Assembly: GCF_000024425.1 (NCBI RefSeq)
Contig: NC_013946.1
Coordinates: forward strand, 1,178,001-1,242,000
Direction: 5' to 3'
From: Meiothermus ruber DSM 1279
GTDB taxonomy: Bacteria > Deinococcota > Deinococci > Deinococcales > Thermaceae
Length of the DNA stretch: 64,000 nt
The notes below the pieces were generated by a model. The model searched no databases. It was not told where the DNA came from and saw only the letters and a program-made list of their open reading frames with translations. The position numbers and the translations under genes were made by a program. This document shows, piece by piece, positions 10,056 to 19,542 of the stretch. How positions within the stretch are numbered: the stretch's first letter is position 1; every line of letters starts with the position of its first letter.

Positions 10056-11123
10056 CTAGCGCCCTGGGAAGGGCCCAAAGAGCTCGTCCGGAGGATTGTA
10101 GGGGCCAGCCACAAACTCACCCATGCCTGTAGCCAAAACACCCTGCCCTTGCCAGGTGCCGCTACCGGCCACCGGGCCCTCCCAGTAGGCCACCCGGGTT
10201 GAGGCTGTGAGGAGCTCCTGGTCTTTGCGCAAGGCCTCGAGGCGGAGGTTTAAGCCGTCGGCTTCGACCTGCCAGACCAGGCTGTAGCTGCGCCCGCTGG
10301 GCGAGACCCAGTTTTCCAGAGGGGTCATCCGCAGGTTGTTGAGTGCGCGCGCCTCTCCCTGTGCATCAACCGCGGTGGCCGCGAGCTGAACCACCTCCTC
10401 TCTGGCATTCTTTACGCGGTACAGCATCAAATCGACCCCATTGGAAAGATGCAGACCAAACCAGTCCCACAGGGCCCCCAAGCCGGTAGGGCTGCTACCC
10501 TGGCTGCCGATCTGGTCGCCCCATTGGTGATCCATCCAGGCTTCGCCGCGCACGGCCCGGCCAGCGATAGCGCCTTCCAGGGCCATGCGGGTAAACGACA
10601 CGTAGTACATCCGCCCGGTTTCGGGGGTGCCCGAGTAGCCCGGCGGGTGCACCACGGCGGGTTTGAGCGGGGTCAGGCGCACCTGGATGGGCCCGGCCGA
10701 GAGATGGTAGGTCGAGCCTTGCTGCACCAGCCTCCAGTCGCCCTGCTCGAGCCGCAGGGGTGGAAACTGCACGAGGCTATCCCCCTGGGGCCGGTCGGTG
10801 CGGAAGTCGAAGCGTTCATCGAAGAATTTTTGATGGCTACGGAGGTCGGTAATAGCGAGGTGCGCGGCGTGGTATGGGCCGGGGAAAAAGATGGCCGGCT
10901 TAATAGGGCCGACCTGCCAGTTTTGCGGTACATAGGCCTTAAAGAACGCCCAGTGAAAGGCCAGACCTTCCTCGGGTAGGTAGCCGGAGACATACCACCA
11001 TTCCAGGGGTGTGTTGTTGGGGCCCCAATTATCGGCTGTGAGCAAGCGGTCGGGGTCGAAGGCCTGCAGGGAGGGTAAACAACCAGCCAGGGCCAGCACT
11101 GCAACCATCAGCCACCAGCGCAT
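10056..11123 (-). CDS. CrtC/AttH-like (hydroxyneurosporene synthase family) lipoprotein
   Basis: A 355-residue predicted lipoprotein with signal MRWWLMVAVLALAGC; the lipobox cysteine is C15. The mature part has LEWWYVSGYL, AFFKAYV, and a late WMDHQWGD, the conserved aromatic/His signatures of the two-lobed lipocalin-like AttH/CrtC family. Members include carotenoid 1,2-hydratase; many are of unknown function. Thermales make carotenoids, so hydratase is possible but unproven. TAAACT on the minus strand (11135-11130) lies 6 bases before the ATG, implying a leaderless mRNA. Confidence 0.75.
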   Translation of the reverse strand: MRWWLMVAVLALAGCLPSLQAFDPDRLLTADNWGPNNTPLEWWYVSGYLPEEGLAFHWAFFKAYVPQNWQVGPIKPAIFFPGPYHAAHLAITDLRSHQKFFDERFDFRTDRPQGDSLVQFPPLRLEQGDWRLVQQGSTYHLSAGPIQVRLTPLKPAVVHPPGYSGTPETGRMYYVSFTRMALEGAIAGRAVRGEAWMDHQWGDQIGSQGSSPTGLGALWDWFGLHLSNGVDLMLYRVKNAREEVVQLAATAVDAQGEARALNNLRMTPLENWVSPSGRSYSLVWQVEADGLNLRLEALRKDQELLTASTRVAYWEGPVAGSGTWQGQGVLATGMGEFVAGPYNPPDELFGPFPGR

Positions 11124-11197
11124 AGGGCTAGTTTAGACAGCGCATGGCTTCTTGGGCTGTAGTCCAGGGCGTAAACTGAACTTCGGCGGGACAGAAC

Positions 11198-11968
11198 ATG
11201 ACCGATACCCATTGCCACCTAGACTACATGGAGCCCCAAGAGACCCAGGCGGCCCTCGAGGCCTCGAGCGACTTCAGGGCCATCCTTACCATAGGTACGA
11301 ACCCCGAGCGCAACCGCAAGGCGCTGGCCTTGGCCGAGGCCCATCCCCATATCTGGGCCGCTGTGGGCCTGCACCCTACCGAGGCCCAGCTTCTTTCACC
11401 GGAGCTCGAGGCCGACCTGCAAGATCTGGCCCAGCATCCAAAGGTGCGGGCCATCGGTGAGACCGGCCTGGACTTCTACTGGAAGCCAGAGACCCGCCAG
11501 GCCCAGTATCGCGCCCTGGATTTTCAGCACCGACTGGCGGCTGCGCGGGGCTTGCCGCTGATCTTTCACGTGCGCAGCCGGGAAGACGGCCTGGCCGAGC
11601 AGGAGCTGGCCGACTGGCTGCTGTACAACCGTCCGTTGAGGTTTGTCCTGCACGCTTTCTCGGGGCATCCGCGCCTCCTTGAGGTGGGCCTGGAACTCGG
11701 GGCCTATTTTGGCTTGGCGGGGCCCTTGACCTATAAGAAAAACACGGCCTTGCGCGAGGCAGCCCGGCAAATTCCCCTCGAGCGCCTGCTCGTCGAAACC
11801 GATGCACCCTTTCTACCCCCCGAGCCATATCGGGGCCGGCGCAACCACCCCGCGCTCGTCCGGTTTACACTGGCTAAACTGGCCGAGGTTCGAGCGCTGA
11901 GCCTCGAGCAGATGGAGCAAGTAACCGATCGGAATGCGCAGGCTTGCTTTGGGTTTAACCGATTCTGA
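11198..11968 (+). CDS. tatD: TatD-family metal-dependent hydrolase/DNase
   Basis: A 256-residue TIM-barrel hydrolase. It has THCHLD at the N-terminus (H5, H7 metal ligands), GETGLDFYW, FHVRSRE, LHAFSGHP and LVETDAPFLPP, the full set of TatD metal ligands. Family members act as 3'-5' exonucleases or DNases in DNA repair and turnover. Its last 14 bases overlap the convergent CDF transporter gene. Confidence 0.92.
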   Translation: MTDTHCHLDYMEPQETQAALEASSDFRAILTIGTNPERNRKALALAEAHPHIWAAVGLHPTEAQLLSPELEADLQDLAQHPKVRAIGETGLDFYWKPETRQAQYRALDFQHRLAAARGLPLIFHVRSREDGLAEQELADWLLYNRPLRFVLHAFSGHPRLLEVGLELGAYFGLAGPLTYKKNTALREAARQIPLERLLVETDAPFLPPEPYRGRRNHPALVRFTLAKLAEVRALSLEQMEQVTDRNAQACFGFNRF

Positions 11969-12857
11969 AGGTTGTGTGCTTGGCCTTGTGGTCGGGCTCC
12001 ACGTGGATGGTGGTGGTTATGCCATCGAGGCTGGCCTGCAAGGCGCCCTCGAGCCGGTCGCATATCTGATGGGCCTGCTCCACCGAGGTCTGGCCCGGTA
12101 CAACCAGGTGAAATTCCACAAAAGTACGCGGCCCGGCCCGCCGGGTGCGCAGGTCGTGAATCTCCAACACCTTGCCTTCGGCGGCCAGCCCCTCGAGGGC
12201 TTTGTGCAACGCGCTGCGGATACTGCTAAGCTCGAGTTCCGAAACCGACTCATCCATCAGACCCCCAACGGAGTCGCGCACCAGCCGCCAACCCACCCAC
12301 AGAATGTTGATCGCTACGGCCATGGCCAGCAAGGGATCCAAGACCCACCAGCCGCTCAACCAGGCCAGCCCAACCCCCAGCAGCACCCCCACCGAGGTCA
12401 GCACATCGGCCAGGATGTGCCGCCCATCGGCCACAACCGCTGGTGAACGGGCTTTGCGGCCGCTGCTAACCAGGAACCAGCCCAGCGCGGCGTTAATCCC
12501 TGAGGCCCCCAAAGAAACCAGCAGCCCTGTGCCCAGGCTTTCAACCGGCTGTGGCATAAACAGTTTGGGCCCGGCTTCCCGCACAATGGCCAGCGCCGCT
12601 AGTACAATCAACACCCCCTCCAAGACCGCCGAGAAGTACTCGGCCTTGGTGTGACCAAAAGGGTGATTGCTATCAGCAGGGCGGCGCGAAACCAGCACAG
12701 CCACCAGGGCGGTTCCGGCCGCCACGATGTTGACGATAGACTCCAGTGCATCGGAGTACAGGGCTACAGAACCGGTGATTGCATAAGCCAGCCATTTCAG
12801 ACCAAATACCACCCCTGCAACCACGAGGCTCAACGAGAGGGCACGCACGGGGGTCAT
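11955..12857 (-). CDS. Cation diffusion facilitator (CDF) family metal exporter
   Basis: A 300-residue inner-membrane transporter with about six hydrophobic segments and a C-terminal cytoplasmic ferredoxin-like domain (HDLRTRRAGPRTFVEFHLVV). SVALYSDALESIVNIVA is the CDF signature, and DGRHILADVLTSVG carries the TM5 HxxxD metal site. CDF proteins export Zn, Co, Fe or Mn by proton antiport; the metal is not readable here. The start MTPVRALSLSLVVAG (12857) is preferred over an upstream extension of 41 residues with no transporter character, but no ribosome-binding site marks it. Confidence 0.87.
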   Translation of the reverse strand: MTPVRALSLSLVVAGVVFGLKWLAYAITGSVALYSDALESIVNIVAAGTALVAVLVSRRPADSNHPFGHTKAEYFSAVLEGVLIVLAALAIVREAGPKLFMPQPVESLGTGLLVSLGASGINAALGWFLVSSGRKARSPAVVADGRHILADVLTSVGVLLGVGLAWLSGWWVLDPLLAMAVAINILWVGWRLVRDSVGGLMDESVSELELSSIRSALHKALEGLAAEGKVLEIHDLRTRRAGPRTFVEFHLVVPGQTSVEQAHQICDRLEGALQASLDGITTTIHVEPDHKAKHTTFRIG

Positions 12858-12980
12858 AGGGCTTGGCGTAGGGGTTTGGTGGGACGGGTTGCCTTGAGTG
12901 GATGCATACAGACTCTTCAAAGATAGTAGCCCTTGAGGCTTATGTACAGTGTATGGGCTCTGCGCTCTCGTCTGAACCAC

Positions 12981-13011
12981 AAAAGAAAAGCCCCCTTGAC
13001 AGGGAGCTTTT
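12981..13011 (-). terminator. Rho-independent terminator of the rplK-rplA operon
   Basis: On the minus strand AAAAGCTCCCT-GTCA-AGGGGGCTTTT forms a stem of about ten pairs with one mismatch and is followed by CTTTT. It begins 15 bases after the rplA stop. Confidence 0.85.
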
Positions 13012-13025
13012 GGTTGTTGGCGGCC

Positions 13026-13727
13026 TTAGGACTGGTGGGCTGTGCTGGTGCTCACCTTGATGCTGGGCCCCATGGTGGTGGTGAGGTAGATCGAGCGCAG
13101 ATAGGTGCCCTTGGCCCCGTCGGGTTTAGCACTCTCAACGGCTTTGATAAAAGCCCGCACGTTCTCGGCAATTTTCTCGGGTGCAAAGCTGGCTTTGCCT
13201 ACCGGGCCGTGCACCACGCCGGTTTTGTCGTTGCGGAACTCGATCCGGCCCGCCTTAATTTCGCGCACCATTTCACCGATATTAAAACCCACCGTACCGG
13301 CTTTGGGGTTGGGTAGCAGGCCCTTGGGGCCCAGAATACGCCCCAGTTTGGAGCCGACCGCGCCCATCACATCAGGGGTAGCCACCACCGCATCGAAGTC
13401 GGAGCGGCCGTCCAGGATTTCCTGGATAATTTCCTCCCCGGCAGCGATGTCGGCACCGGCAGCCTGGGCCTCAGCAATCTTCTCGCCCTTGGCAATGGCC
13501 AGCACCCGCACGCTGCGGCCGGTACCATGCGGCAGAGCCACAGTGGAGCGCACGTTTTGATCCGACTTTTTGGGGTCGATGCCCAGCTTGACGTGCACCT
13601 CCACAGTCTCGTCGAACTTGGCGCTCTTGATCTGCGGGATCAGGGCGGCGGCTTCCTCAATGGAGTACACCTTGTTCAGGTCTACTTTTTCCAGTAGGGC
13701 CCGGTAACGTTTTCCGCGCTTAGGCAT
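13026..13727 (-). CDS. rplA: 50S ribosomal protein L1
   Basis: A 233-residue L1 protein. It starts [20 protein letters not shown] and shows the RNA-binding [13 protein letters not shown] and the [10 protein letters not shown] stretch. L1 forms the mobile stalk at the E site and usually represses its own operon by binding the mRNA leader. It overlaps rplK by 8 bases, so translation is probably coupled. A terminator follows directly. Confidence 0.97.
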   Translation of the reverse strand: MPKRGKRYRALLEKVDLNKVYSIEEAAALIPQIKSAKFDETVEVHVKLGIDPKKSDQNVRSTVALPHGTGRSVRVLAIAKGEKIAEAQAAGADIAAGEEIIQEILDGRSDFDAVVATPDVMGAVGSKLGRILGPKGLLPNPKAGTVGFNIGEMVREIKAGRIEFRNDKTGVVHGPVGKASFAPEKIAENVRAFIKAVESAKPDGAKGTYLRSIYLTTTMGPSIKVSTSTAHQS

Positions 13728-14154
13728 TGGGCACCCCCGTCACTTCCACACCCATCGAGCGGGCCGAGCCAGCAATTTGACGGGCCGCGGATTCCAGATC
13801 CAAAGCGTTCATGTCCGGCATCTTCTGCTTGGCAATCTGCAGGCACTGCTCCCAGGTAAGCTTGCCCACCTTTTCGCGCCCGCTCTTGCCAGACCCCTTT
13901 TCAAGGCCTGCGGCTTTGCGGATCAGGTAGGAGGCCGGAGGGGTCTTGGTGATGAAGGTGAATGAGCGGTCGGAGAAGATGGTGATCTCAACGGGCACAA
14001 TCGCATCGCCCATGCTGGCGCTGGCCGCGTTGAACTGCTTGACGAACTCCATGATGTTGGCGCCGTGCTGACCAAGCGCCGGGCCCACCGGGGGCGCCGG
14101 TGTGGCCTTGCCGGCTGGGAGCTGTAGCTTGACCACAGCGGTAATCTTTTTCAT
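13720..14154 (-). CDS. rplK: 50S ribosomal protein L11
   Basis: A 144-residue L11 protein beginning [20 protein letters not shown], with the N-terminal [21 protein letters not shown] and a C-terminal rRNA-binding domain ending [10 protein letters not shown]. The ATG at 14154 is chosen because AAAGGAGG precedes it by 8 bases; the frame is open 16 codons further upstream. L11 shapes the GTPase-associated centre and is needed for the stringent response. Confidence 0.97.
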   Translation of the reverse strand: MKKITAVVKLQLPAGKATPAPPVGPALGQHGANIMEFVKQFNAASASMGDAIVPVEITIFSDRSFTFITKTPPASYLIRKAAGLEKGSGKSGREKVGKLTWEQCLQIAKQKMPDMNALDLESAARQIAGSARSMGVEVTGVPNA

Positions 14155-14303
14155 TGTTCTTCCTCCTTTGCACTGGCCCGCAGTCTGCGGGATGGCTCCC
14201 ACGAACTTCGTGGTGGTATCGCCTGAGCGCTTTCGCGCTGCTCACAGCGGGTAGCAGAGGTTTCTTGCTAGCCGCGATAAGCCGTTGGCATTAGCGTTCG
14301 CAC
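14155..14303 (-). promoter_or_regulatory. Structured nusG-rplK intergenic leader, candidate L1 autoregulatory site
   Basis: This 149-base spacer forms several neat hairpins on the minus-strand mRNA: CCCGCA-gac-TGCGGG near 14184-14198, CCACGAAGTTCGTGG near 14200-14214, AGCGC-GAAA-GCGCT (a GNRA tetraloop) near 14224-14240, and a first hairpin just after nusG (TTCGCGCTTAGGTGCGAA). The place is where L1-binding leaders lie in other bacteria. The L1 assignment is inference. Confidence 0.45.
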
Positions 14304-14861
14304 CTAAGCGCGAACGACCTGCGAAAACTCCAGCTCGACTGGGGTTTCGCGTCCAAAAATAGAGACCAGAACCTTGACCTTCTGGCGCTCGAGGTTGACC
14401 TCGCTTACTACACCGGTAAATTCGGCAAAAGGGCCCGAAACCACGCGCACCACATCGCCTTCTTTGAAGGTAACCTGGGGCTTGGGGGTTTCTTTTTTCC
14501 CAGCCAAACCAGCAATCTCCAGGAGGTGCTGTACCTCATCTGGGGTGAGGGGCACCGGATGGGTGGCGGTGCCAACAAAACCCGTGACGCCGGGGGTGTT
14601 GCGCACCACTTCCCAGGCCTCGTTGACCTCACCGGGGGTATCGCCTAGATCCACCAGCACGTAGATGTAGCCTGGGTAAAGTTTACGGCGCACCACTTCT
14701 TTCTTACCGCCCTCGCGGTGCTCCACAACCTCCTCGGTGGGGATCAAGACCTGGAAGATCTTGTCCTGCATACCGAGAACCTTCACCCGTTGCTCGAGGT
14801 TTTGCTTGACCTTTTCCTCGTGGCCAACATAGGTGTGGACGGCATACCATTCAATGCTCAT
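14304..14861 (-). CDS. nusG: Transcription termination/antitermination factor NusG
   Basis: A 185-residue NusG. The NGN domain begins [22 protein letters not shown] and includes KLYPGYIYV; the C-terminal KOW domain includes [18 protein letters not shown]. It binds RNA polymerase and couples it to Rho or the ribosome. The ATG at 14861 gives the normal N-terminus; a TTG four codons earlier is open too. It is 16 bases after secE. Confidence 0.96.
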   Translation of the reverse strand: MSIEWYAVHTYVGHEEKVKQNLEQRVKVLGMQDKIFQVLIPTEEVVEHREGGKKEVVRRKLYPGYIYVLVDLGDTPGEVNEAWEVVRNTPGVTGFVGTATHPVPLTPDEVQHLLEIAGLAGKKETPKPQVTFKEGDVVRVVSGPFAEFTGVVSEVNLERQKVKVLVSIFGRETPVELEFSQVVRA

Positions 14862-14877
14862 AGCTGGCACCAACGCG

Positions 14878-15096
14878 TTAGGGTAAGCGCACCGTGATGA
14901 AGCGGAAGATGGTATCGATTAAGCCCAGCACAACCATTGCCACGACGGCGAACACCAAGATGACCTGCGTGGACTCGATAACCTCTTGACGGCTAGGCCA
15001 GGTGACACGGGTAAGCTCGGCGCGGGCTTCGCGGAAGTAGTTGATAATCCGCGCACCAAGTGGGCGCCGGGGGGCGGCATTCTGCTCTTGAGCCAT
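14878..15096 (-). CDS. secE: Preprotein translocase subunit SecE
   Basis: A 72-residue single-span SecE. It has the amphipathic helix with [17 protein letters not shown], the SecE signature, followed by one membrane helix ([20 protein letters not shown]). It clamps SecY in the translocon. It lies between rpmG and nusG, as in most bacteria. Confidence 0.96.
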   Translation of the reverse strand: MAQEQNAAPRRPLGARIINYFREARAELTRVTWPSRQEVIESTQVILVFAVVAMVVLGLIDTIFRFITVRLP

Positions 15097-15105
15097 ACGA
15101 CCGCC

Positions 15106-15270
15106 TTAGACCTTTACTTCCTTGTGGGGCAGGTGCTTGTTGCACCAAGGGCAAAACTTCTTGAGCTCGAGCTTGGCCGTGGTGTTGCGACGGTTTTTCT
15201 CCGTCGCATAGTTGCGCCGCTTGCACTCGGTGCATTCCAAGAGCAGCTTGATTCGTACGTCACTCGCCAT
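15106..15270 (-). CDS. rpmG: 50S ribosomal protein L33
   Basis: A 54-residue protein beginning [20 protein letters not shown] and ending HLPHKEVKV. Two CxxC pairs (CTEC at 13-16 and CPWC at 40-43) make the zinc-ribbon form of L33. It lies 9 bases before secE and 77 after tuf, the common tuf-rpmG-secE-nusG order. Confidence 0.95.
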   Translation of the reverse strand: MASDVRIKLLLECTECKRRNYATEKNRRNTTAKLELKKFCPWCNKHLPHKEVKV

Positions 15271-15347
15271 GTTGATCCTCTTTCAGCCTTCGGCCCAGCC
15301 AGACCCTCGAGGGCCTGACCGGGCCAGCAAGCTACCAGTTTACCACG

Positions 15348-16565
<1,218 letters not shown>

Positions 16566-16614
16566 GTGTATTGCCTCCTTTTGGCTTCCGCTAGGATTCT
16601 TCCTTTTTCAGGAA

Positions 16615-16646
16615 CACACCGCCCGCAGCGGTGGACGGGCGGTGTG
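16615..16646 (-). terminator. Strong hairpin between the tRNA genes and tuf
   Basis: A perfect 11-bp stem (CACACCGCCCG paired with CGGGCGGTGTG) with a 10-base loop lies between tRNA-Thr(GGT) and the tuf ribosome-binding site. On the minus strand TTCCTGAAAAAGG follows, not a T tract. It could be a partial terminator or a processing signal that separates tRNA from tuf mRNA. Confidence 0.55.
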
Positions 16647-16650
16647 GGTT

Positions 16651-16726
16651 TGGAGCTCGGGATCGGGCTTGAACCGACGACCTCACCCTTACCAAGGGTG
16701 TGCTCTACCAGCTGAGCTACCCGAGC
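16651..16726 (-). tRNA. tRNA-Thr (anticodon GGT)
   Basis: A 76-base cloverleaf including an encoded CCA. The acceptor stem is GCTCGGG/CCCGAGC, the anticodon loop TTGGTAA is closed by CACCC/GGGTG, and GGTTCAAGC is the T-loop. It is fourth in the tRNA cluster and next to tuf, the place of E. coli thrT. Confidence 0.97.
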
Positions 16727-16755
16727 ACCGGAAGCATTCGCGCACGAAGCGCTTG

Positions 16756-16831
16756 TGGAGCGGGAAACGGGACTCGAACCCGCGACCCTCTGCTTGGGAA
16801 GCAGATGCTCTACCAACTGAGCTATTCCCGC
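16756..16831 (-). tRNA. tRNA-Gly (anticodon CCC)
   Basis: A 76-base cloverleaf with encoded CCA. Acceptor GCGGGAA/TTCCCGC, anticodon stem TCTGC/GCAGA and loop TTCCCAA, so the anticodon reads CCC. The E. coli gene at this position (glyT) has TCC, so the decoding role differs. Confidence 0.96.
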
Positions 16832-16903
16832 GTTTGGCGCTGCCGCGCCGACCATAGCAGGCTGAGTAGAAGCTCACTGCTATGGGCACACCCGATGGGT
16901 GCT

Positions 16904-16989
<86 letters not shown>

Positions 16990-16992
16990 TTG

Positions 16993-17068
<76 letters not shown>

Positions 17069-17129
17069 CCGGCTTGCTCTTATTCCGATGGCAGCTTGGA
17101 CAAAGGGGTTGAACCTCGTCCAAGTCGTA

Positions 17130-17158
17130 AGGTTACACCACAGCCAAAAGACTGTCAA
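17130..17158 (-). promoter_or_regulatory. Promoter of the tRNA-tuf-secE-nusG-rplKA operon
   Basis: On the minus strand a perfect TTGACA (17158-17153), a 17-base spacer and TAACCT (17135-17130). It is about 60 bases before tRNA-Thr(TGT). Confidence 0.85.
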
Positions 17159-17216
17159 GCCGAACAAAAGCGCAGGGTAAGCCAAAAGCCTGGGTTGAGT
17201 CTGGTACAGTACGTGC

Positions 17217-18560
17217 ATGCGAATAACCCCATTTGGCGCAGCGCAGACGGTGACCGGAAGTTGCCACCTGGTGGAGCACCAGAATTACCGATTGCTGCTG
17301 GACTGTGGCGCTTATCAGGGTGCCGATGAAGAACGCAACGAAGAGCCTTTTGGTTTTGATCCCAGAACCGTTGACGCGGTGCTGATCTCCCATGCCCACA
17401 ACGATCACATCGGCCGCCTACCCATGCTAATACGCCAGGGATTTGCGGGCCGGGTGTACGTTACAGAACCAACCCGGTTGATACTGCCGGTGATCCTCGA
17501 GGATGCCCTAAAGCTTATGCAAGAAGAGCGCGAGCGCTTGGTGCGCAAGGGCCGTGAGGCGCCCCCATTGCCCTGGAACGAAAGCGATCTGGCCGAACTT
17601 TATACCCGTCTGGAGGTGGTCACCTACTACCAGACGCAGAGCCTGGGGCCGTTCAGCTACCGCCTGCGCGACGCGGGGCATCTTCCCGGCAGCGCCTTTA
17701 TTCAGCTCGAGGCCGCCGGCAGATCCCTGATTTTTAGCGGTGACCTGGGCCACCGACGGAAAGATGTGTTGGTGGATCCCGACTATCCGGCCATGGTTGA
17801 CCTGGTTTTGTGTGAAGGGACTTATGGAGACCGTGCGCATCGTCCATTTGCTGCAACCCTGGAAGAGTTTTCCGGTATTTTGAGGAGCGTGCTGAGCCAG
17901 AATGGCAAGGTCTTCATCCCGTCGTTTGCCCTCGAGCGTACCCAGGAGGTGCTGTTTTACATCCGCGAGCTCGAGCAGCGCGGGGCCATTCCCAGCGTTC
18001 CGGTGTTTGTGGACTCGCCCATGGCCTCCAAAATCAGCGAGATTTATCCTAAAGTGCGCGACTTTTTCAGCAGCGAGGTTCAGCGCCTTTATGCCCAGGG
18101 TCTCGACCCTTTCCGCCCCCAGCGGCTCGAGTACACCCACAGCGTGGAGGAGTCCAAGGCCCTTAATCTGATGCAGGGCCCTATGGTTGTTATCGCTGGC
18201 AACGGAATGCTTTCCGGGGGGCGTATACTACACCACCTGCGCCATGGTCTGCCCGATAGCAAAAACGCTGTGATTATCACGGGCTACCAGCCCCGGGGTG
18301 GCCTGGGAGAATTGCTGATCAATGGTGCTGAAACGGTACGGATGTTCGGCGAAACCGTACAAGTACGGGCCAGAACCCATACCCTGGGTGGTTTCTCGGG
18401 CCACGCAGGCCGTGATGAATTGCTCGACTGGTTGGACGGCGAGCAGCGCGTAGCCCTGGTGCATGGTGAAGTGGAAAAACTGCAGGCGCTGGGACAGGCC
18501 TTGCGGGAGCGCGGCAAGGTAGTGTTTCTGGGAGAGTGGGGCAAGGCCATCGAGGTCTAG
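17217..18560 (+). CDS. Metallo-beta-lactamase/beta-CASP ribonuclease (TTHA0252-like)
   Basis: A 447-residue CPSF-type nuclease. It starts MRITPFGAAQTVTGSCHLVE, has the metal motif SHAHNDH (58-64), GHLPGSAF, SGDLGHRRKDVL, then the beta-CASP domain (FIPSFALERTQEVL, VDSPMASKISEIY) and a terminal FSGHAGRDELLDW. This layout matches the Thermus thermophilus endoribonuclease TTHA0252, which degrades RNA in the cytoplasm. TACAGT at 17205-17210 lies 6 bases before the ATG, so the mRNA is likely leaderless. The next gene starts 22 bases later. Confidence 0.9.
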   Translation: MRITPFGAAQTVTGSCHLVEHQNYRLLLDCGAYQGADEERNEEPFGFDPRTVDAVLISHAHNDHIGRLPMLIRQGFAGRVYVTEPTRLILPVILEDALKLMQEERERLVRKGREAPPLPWNESDLAELYTRLEVVTYYQTQSLGPFSYRLRDAGHLPGSAFIQLEAAGRSLIFSGDLGHRRKDVLVDPDYPAMVDLVLCEGTYGDRAHRPFAATLEEFSGILRSVLSQNGKVFIPSFALERTQEVLFYIRELEQRGAIPSVPVFVDSPMASKISEIYPKVRDFFSSEVQRLYAQGLDPFRPQRLEYTHSVEESKALNLMQGPMVVIAGNGMLSGGRILHHLRHGLPDSKNAVIITGYQPRGGLGELLINGAETVRMFGETVQVRARTHTLGGFSGHAGRDELLDWLDGEQRVALVHGEVEKLQALGQALRERGKVVFLGEWGKAIEV

Positions 18561-18582
18561 AGCAGCCACAGAGGGGAGGGTT

Positions 18583-19440
18583 ATGCAAAAAGGGTTGGTA
18601 GGGGCTGGGATGCTTGGGGCACTGATGGTTGCGGCGCAGGCTGCTGTGGGTTCGGTGCCCTGGGCTGTTGGAGGGGTACAGGAGCCGGCGCTTTTGCAGG
18701 TGGGCGAACTGAGGCGGCTGCTTGAGCCCAAAGGGGTGCGCTTCACCGAGACCGGAATTCTGGGACGGTATCTGCTCGAGGTCAAATTCCCGCAGACCAC
18801 CAACAGCCTATACCTGCGCATGGTTAGCCAGAACAACACCTCCTATGCAGTTTTTGACGATCTATTCATCAACCTGGCCCAGGTGGATTTGGGCATCAAT
18901 ACCCCTGTTCGGGTGGAGGGCTGGGCCAATCCTCTCATTACCATCGGCCCGACCGTGTTCCGACTGGGCACCCAGCGTAACCCGGTAAATCCCTACCTGG
19001 GTTACATGTACCTGGTGCGCAAGCGGCTCATTGACCGCGATGATGCCCCCCCTTACCTGGCCAAACTGCTCGATGAAGATCCCAGGGCCCGGCGCTGTAT
19101 ACACGAGCTGCCGGTGACCGACCCTGCCGGAACCGTTTATGCAGTAGCCAGCTGGCTCTGGGCTGAGGCCAACCTCAAAGCCCCTTACGACAGAATCCCC
19201 GACTTTACCAGGCCGGCTGCATTCCATGTGGGGGCTGTACAGAATGGACGCATTCGTTTGTTGTTACCTAGGGAATCAGCCAATTACGCCAGTAATCTGG
19301 AAGAATGGGCAAAAGCTCGAGATAAAGAAACACTCATTTTGATCAGACTGACCGGATGGATTAAGGGCTTGAACGCCGAGGTTCAGGTGATCCGGCCACC
19401 TCGAGGGCGCAGCCAGGCTGTGCGCTGTGGGCCGAACTAG
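18583..19440 (+). CDS. Exported protein of unknown function
   Basis: A 285-residue protein that I do not recognise. The N-terminus MQKGLVGAGMLGALMVAAQA looks like a cleavable signal peptide. The mature part is mixed, with VEGWANPLITIGPTVFRLG and several aromatic-rich strands, and two cysteines (in RRCIHEL and the final RCGPN) that could form a disulfide. AGGGGAGGG lies just before the ATG. It follows the beta-CASP nuclease by 22 bases and may be co-transcribed. Confidence 0.75.
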   Translation: MQKGLVGAGMLGALMVAAQAAVGSVPWAVGGVQEPALLQVGELRRLLEPKGVRFTETGILGRYLLEVKFPQTTNSLYLRMVSQNNTSYAVFDDLFINLAQVDLGINTPVRVEGWANPLITIGPTVFRLGTQRNPVNPYLGYMYLVRKRLIDRDDAPPYLAKLLDEDPRARRCIHELPVTDPAGTVYAVASWLWAEANLKAPYDRIPDFTRPAAFHVGAVQNGRIRLLLPRESANYASNLEEWAKARDKETLILIRLTGWIKGLNAEVQVIRPPRGRSQAVRCGPN

Positions 19441-19542
19441 CAAGCCGGCGCCAGGGCTGGTGGCCTTGAAGGTCTGGGACGGTTTTTAAGGTTCTGACCG
19501 GCTGGTCAACGGTGTGCAATTTTGTGTTATAGTTCGCACGTC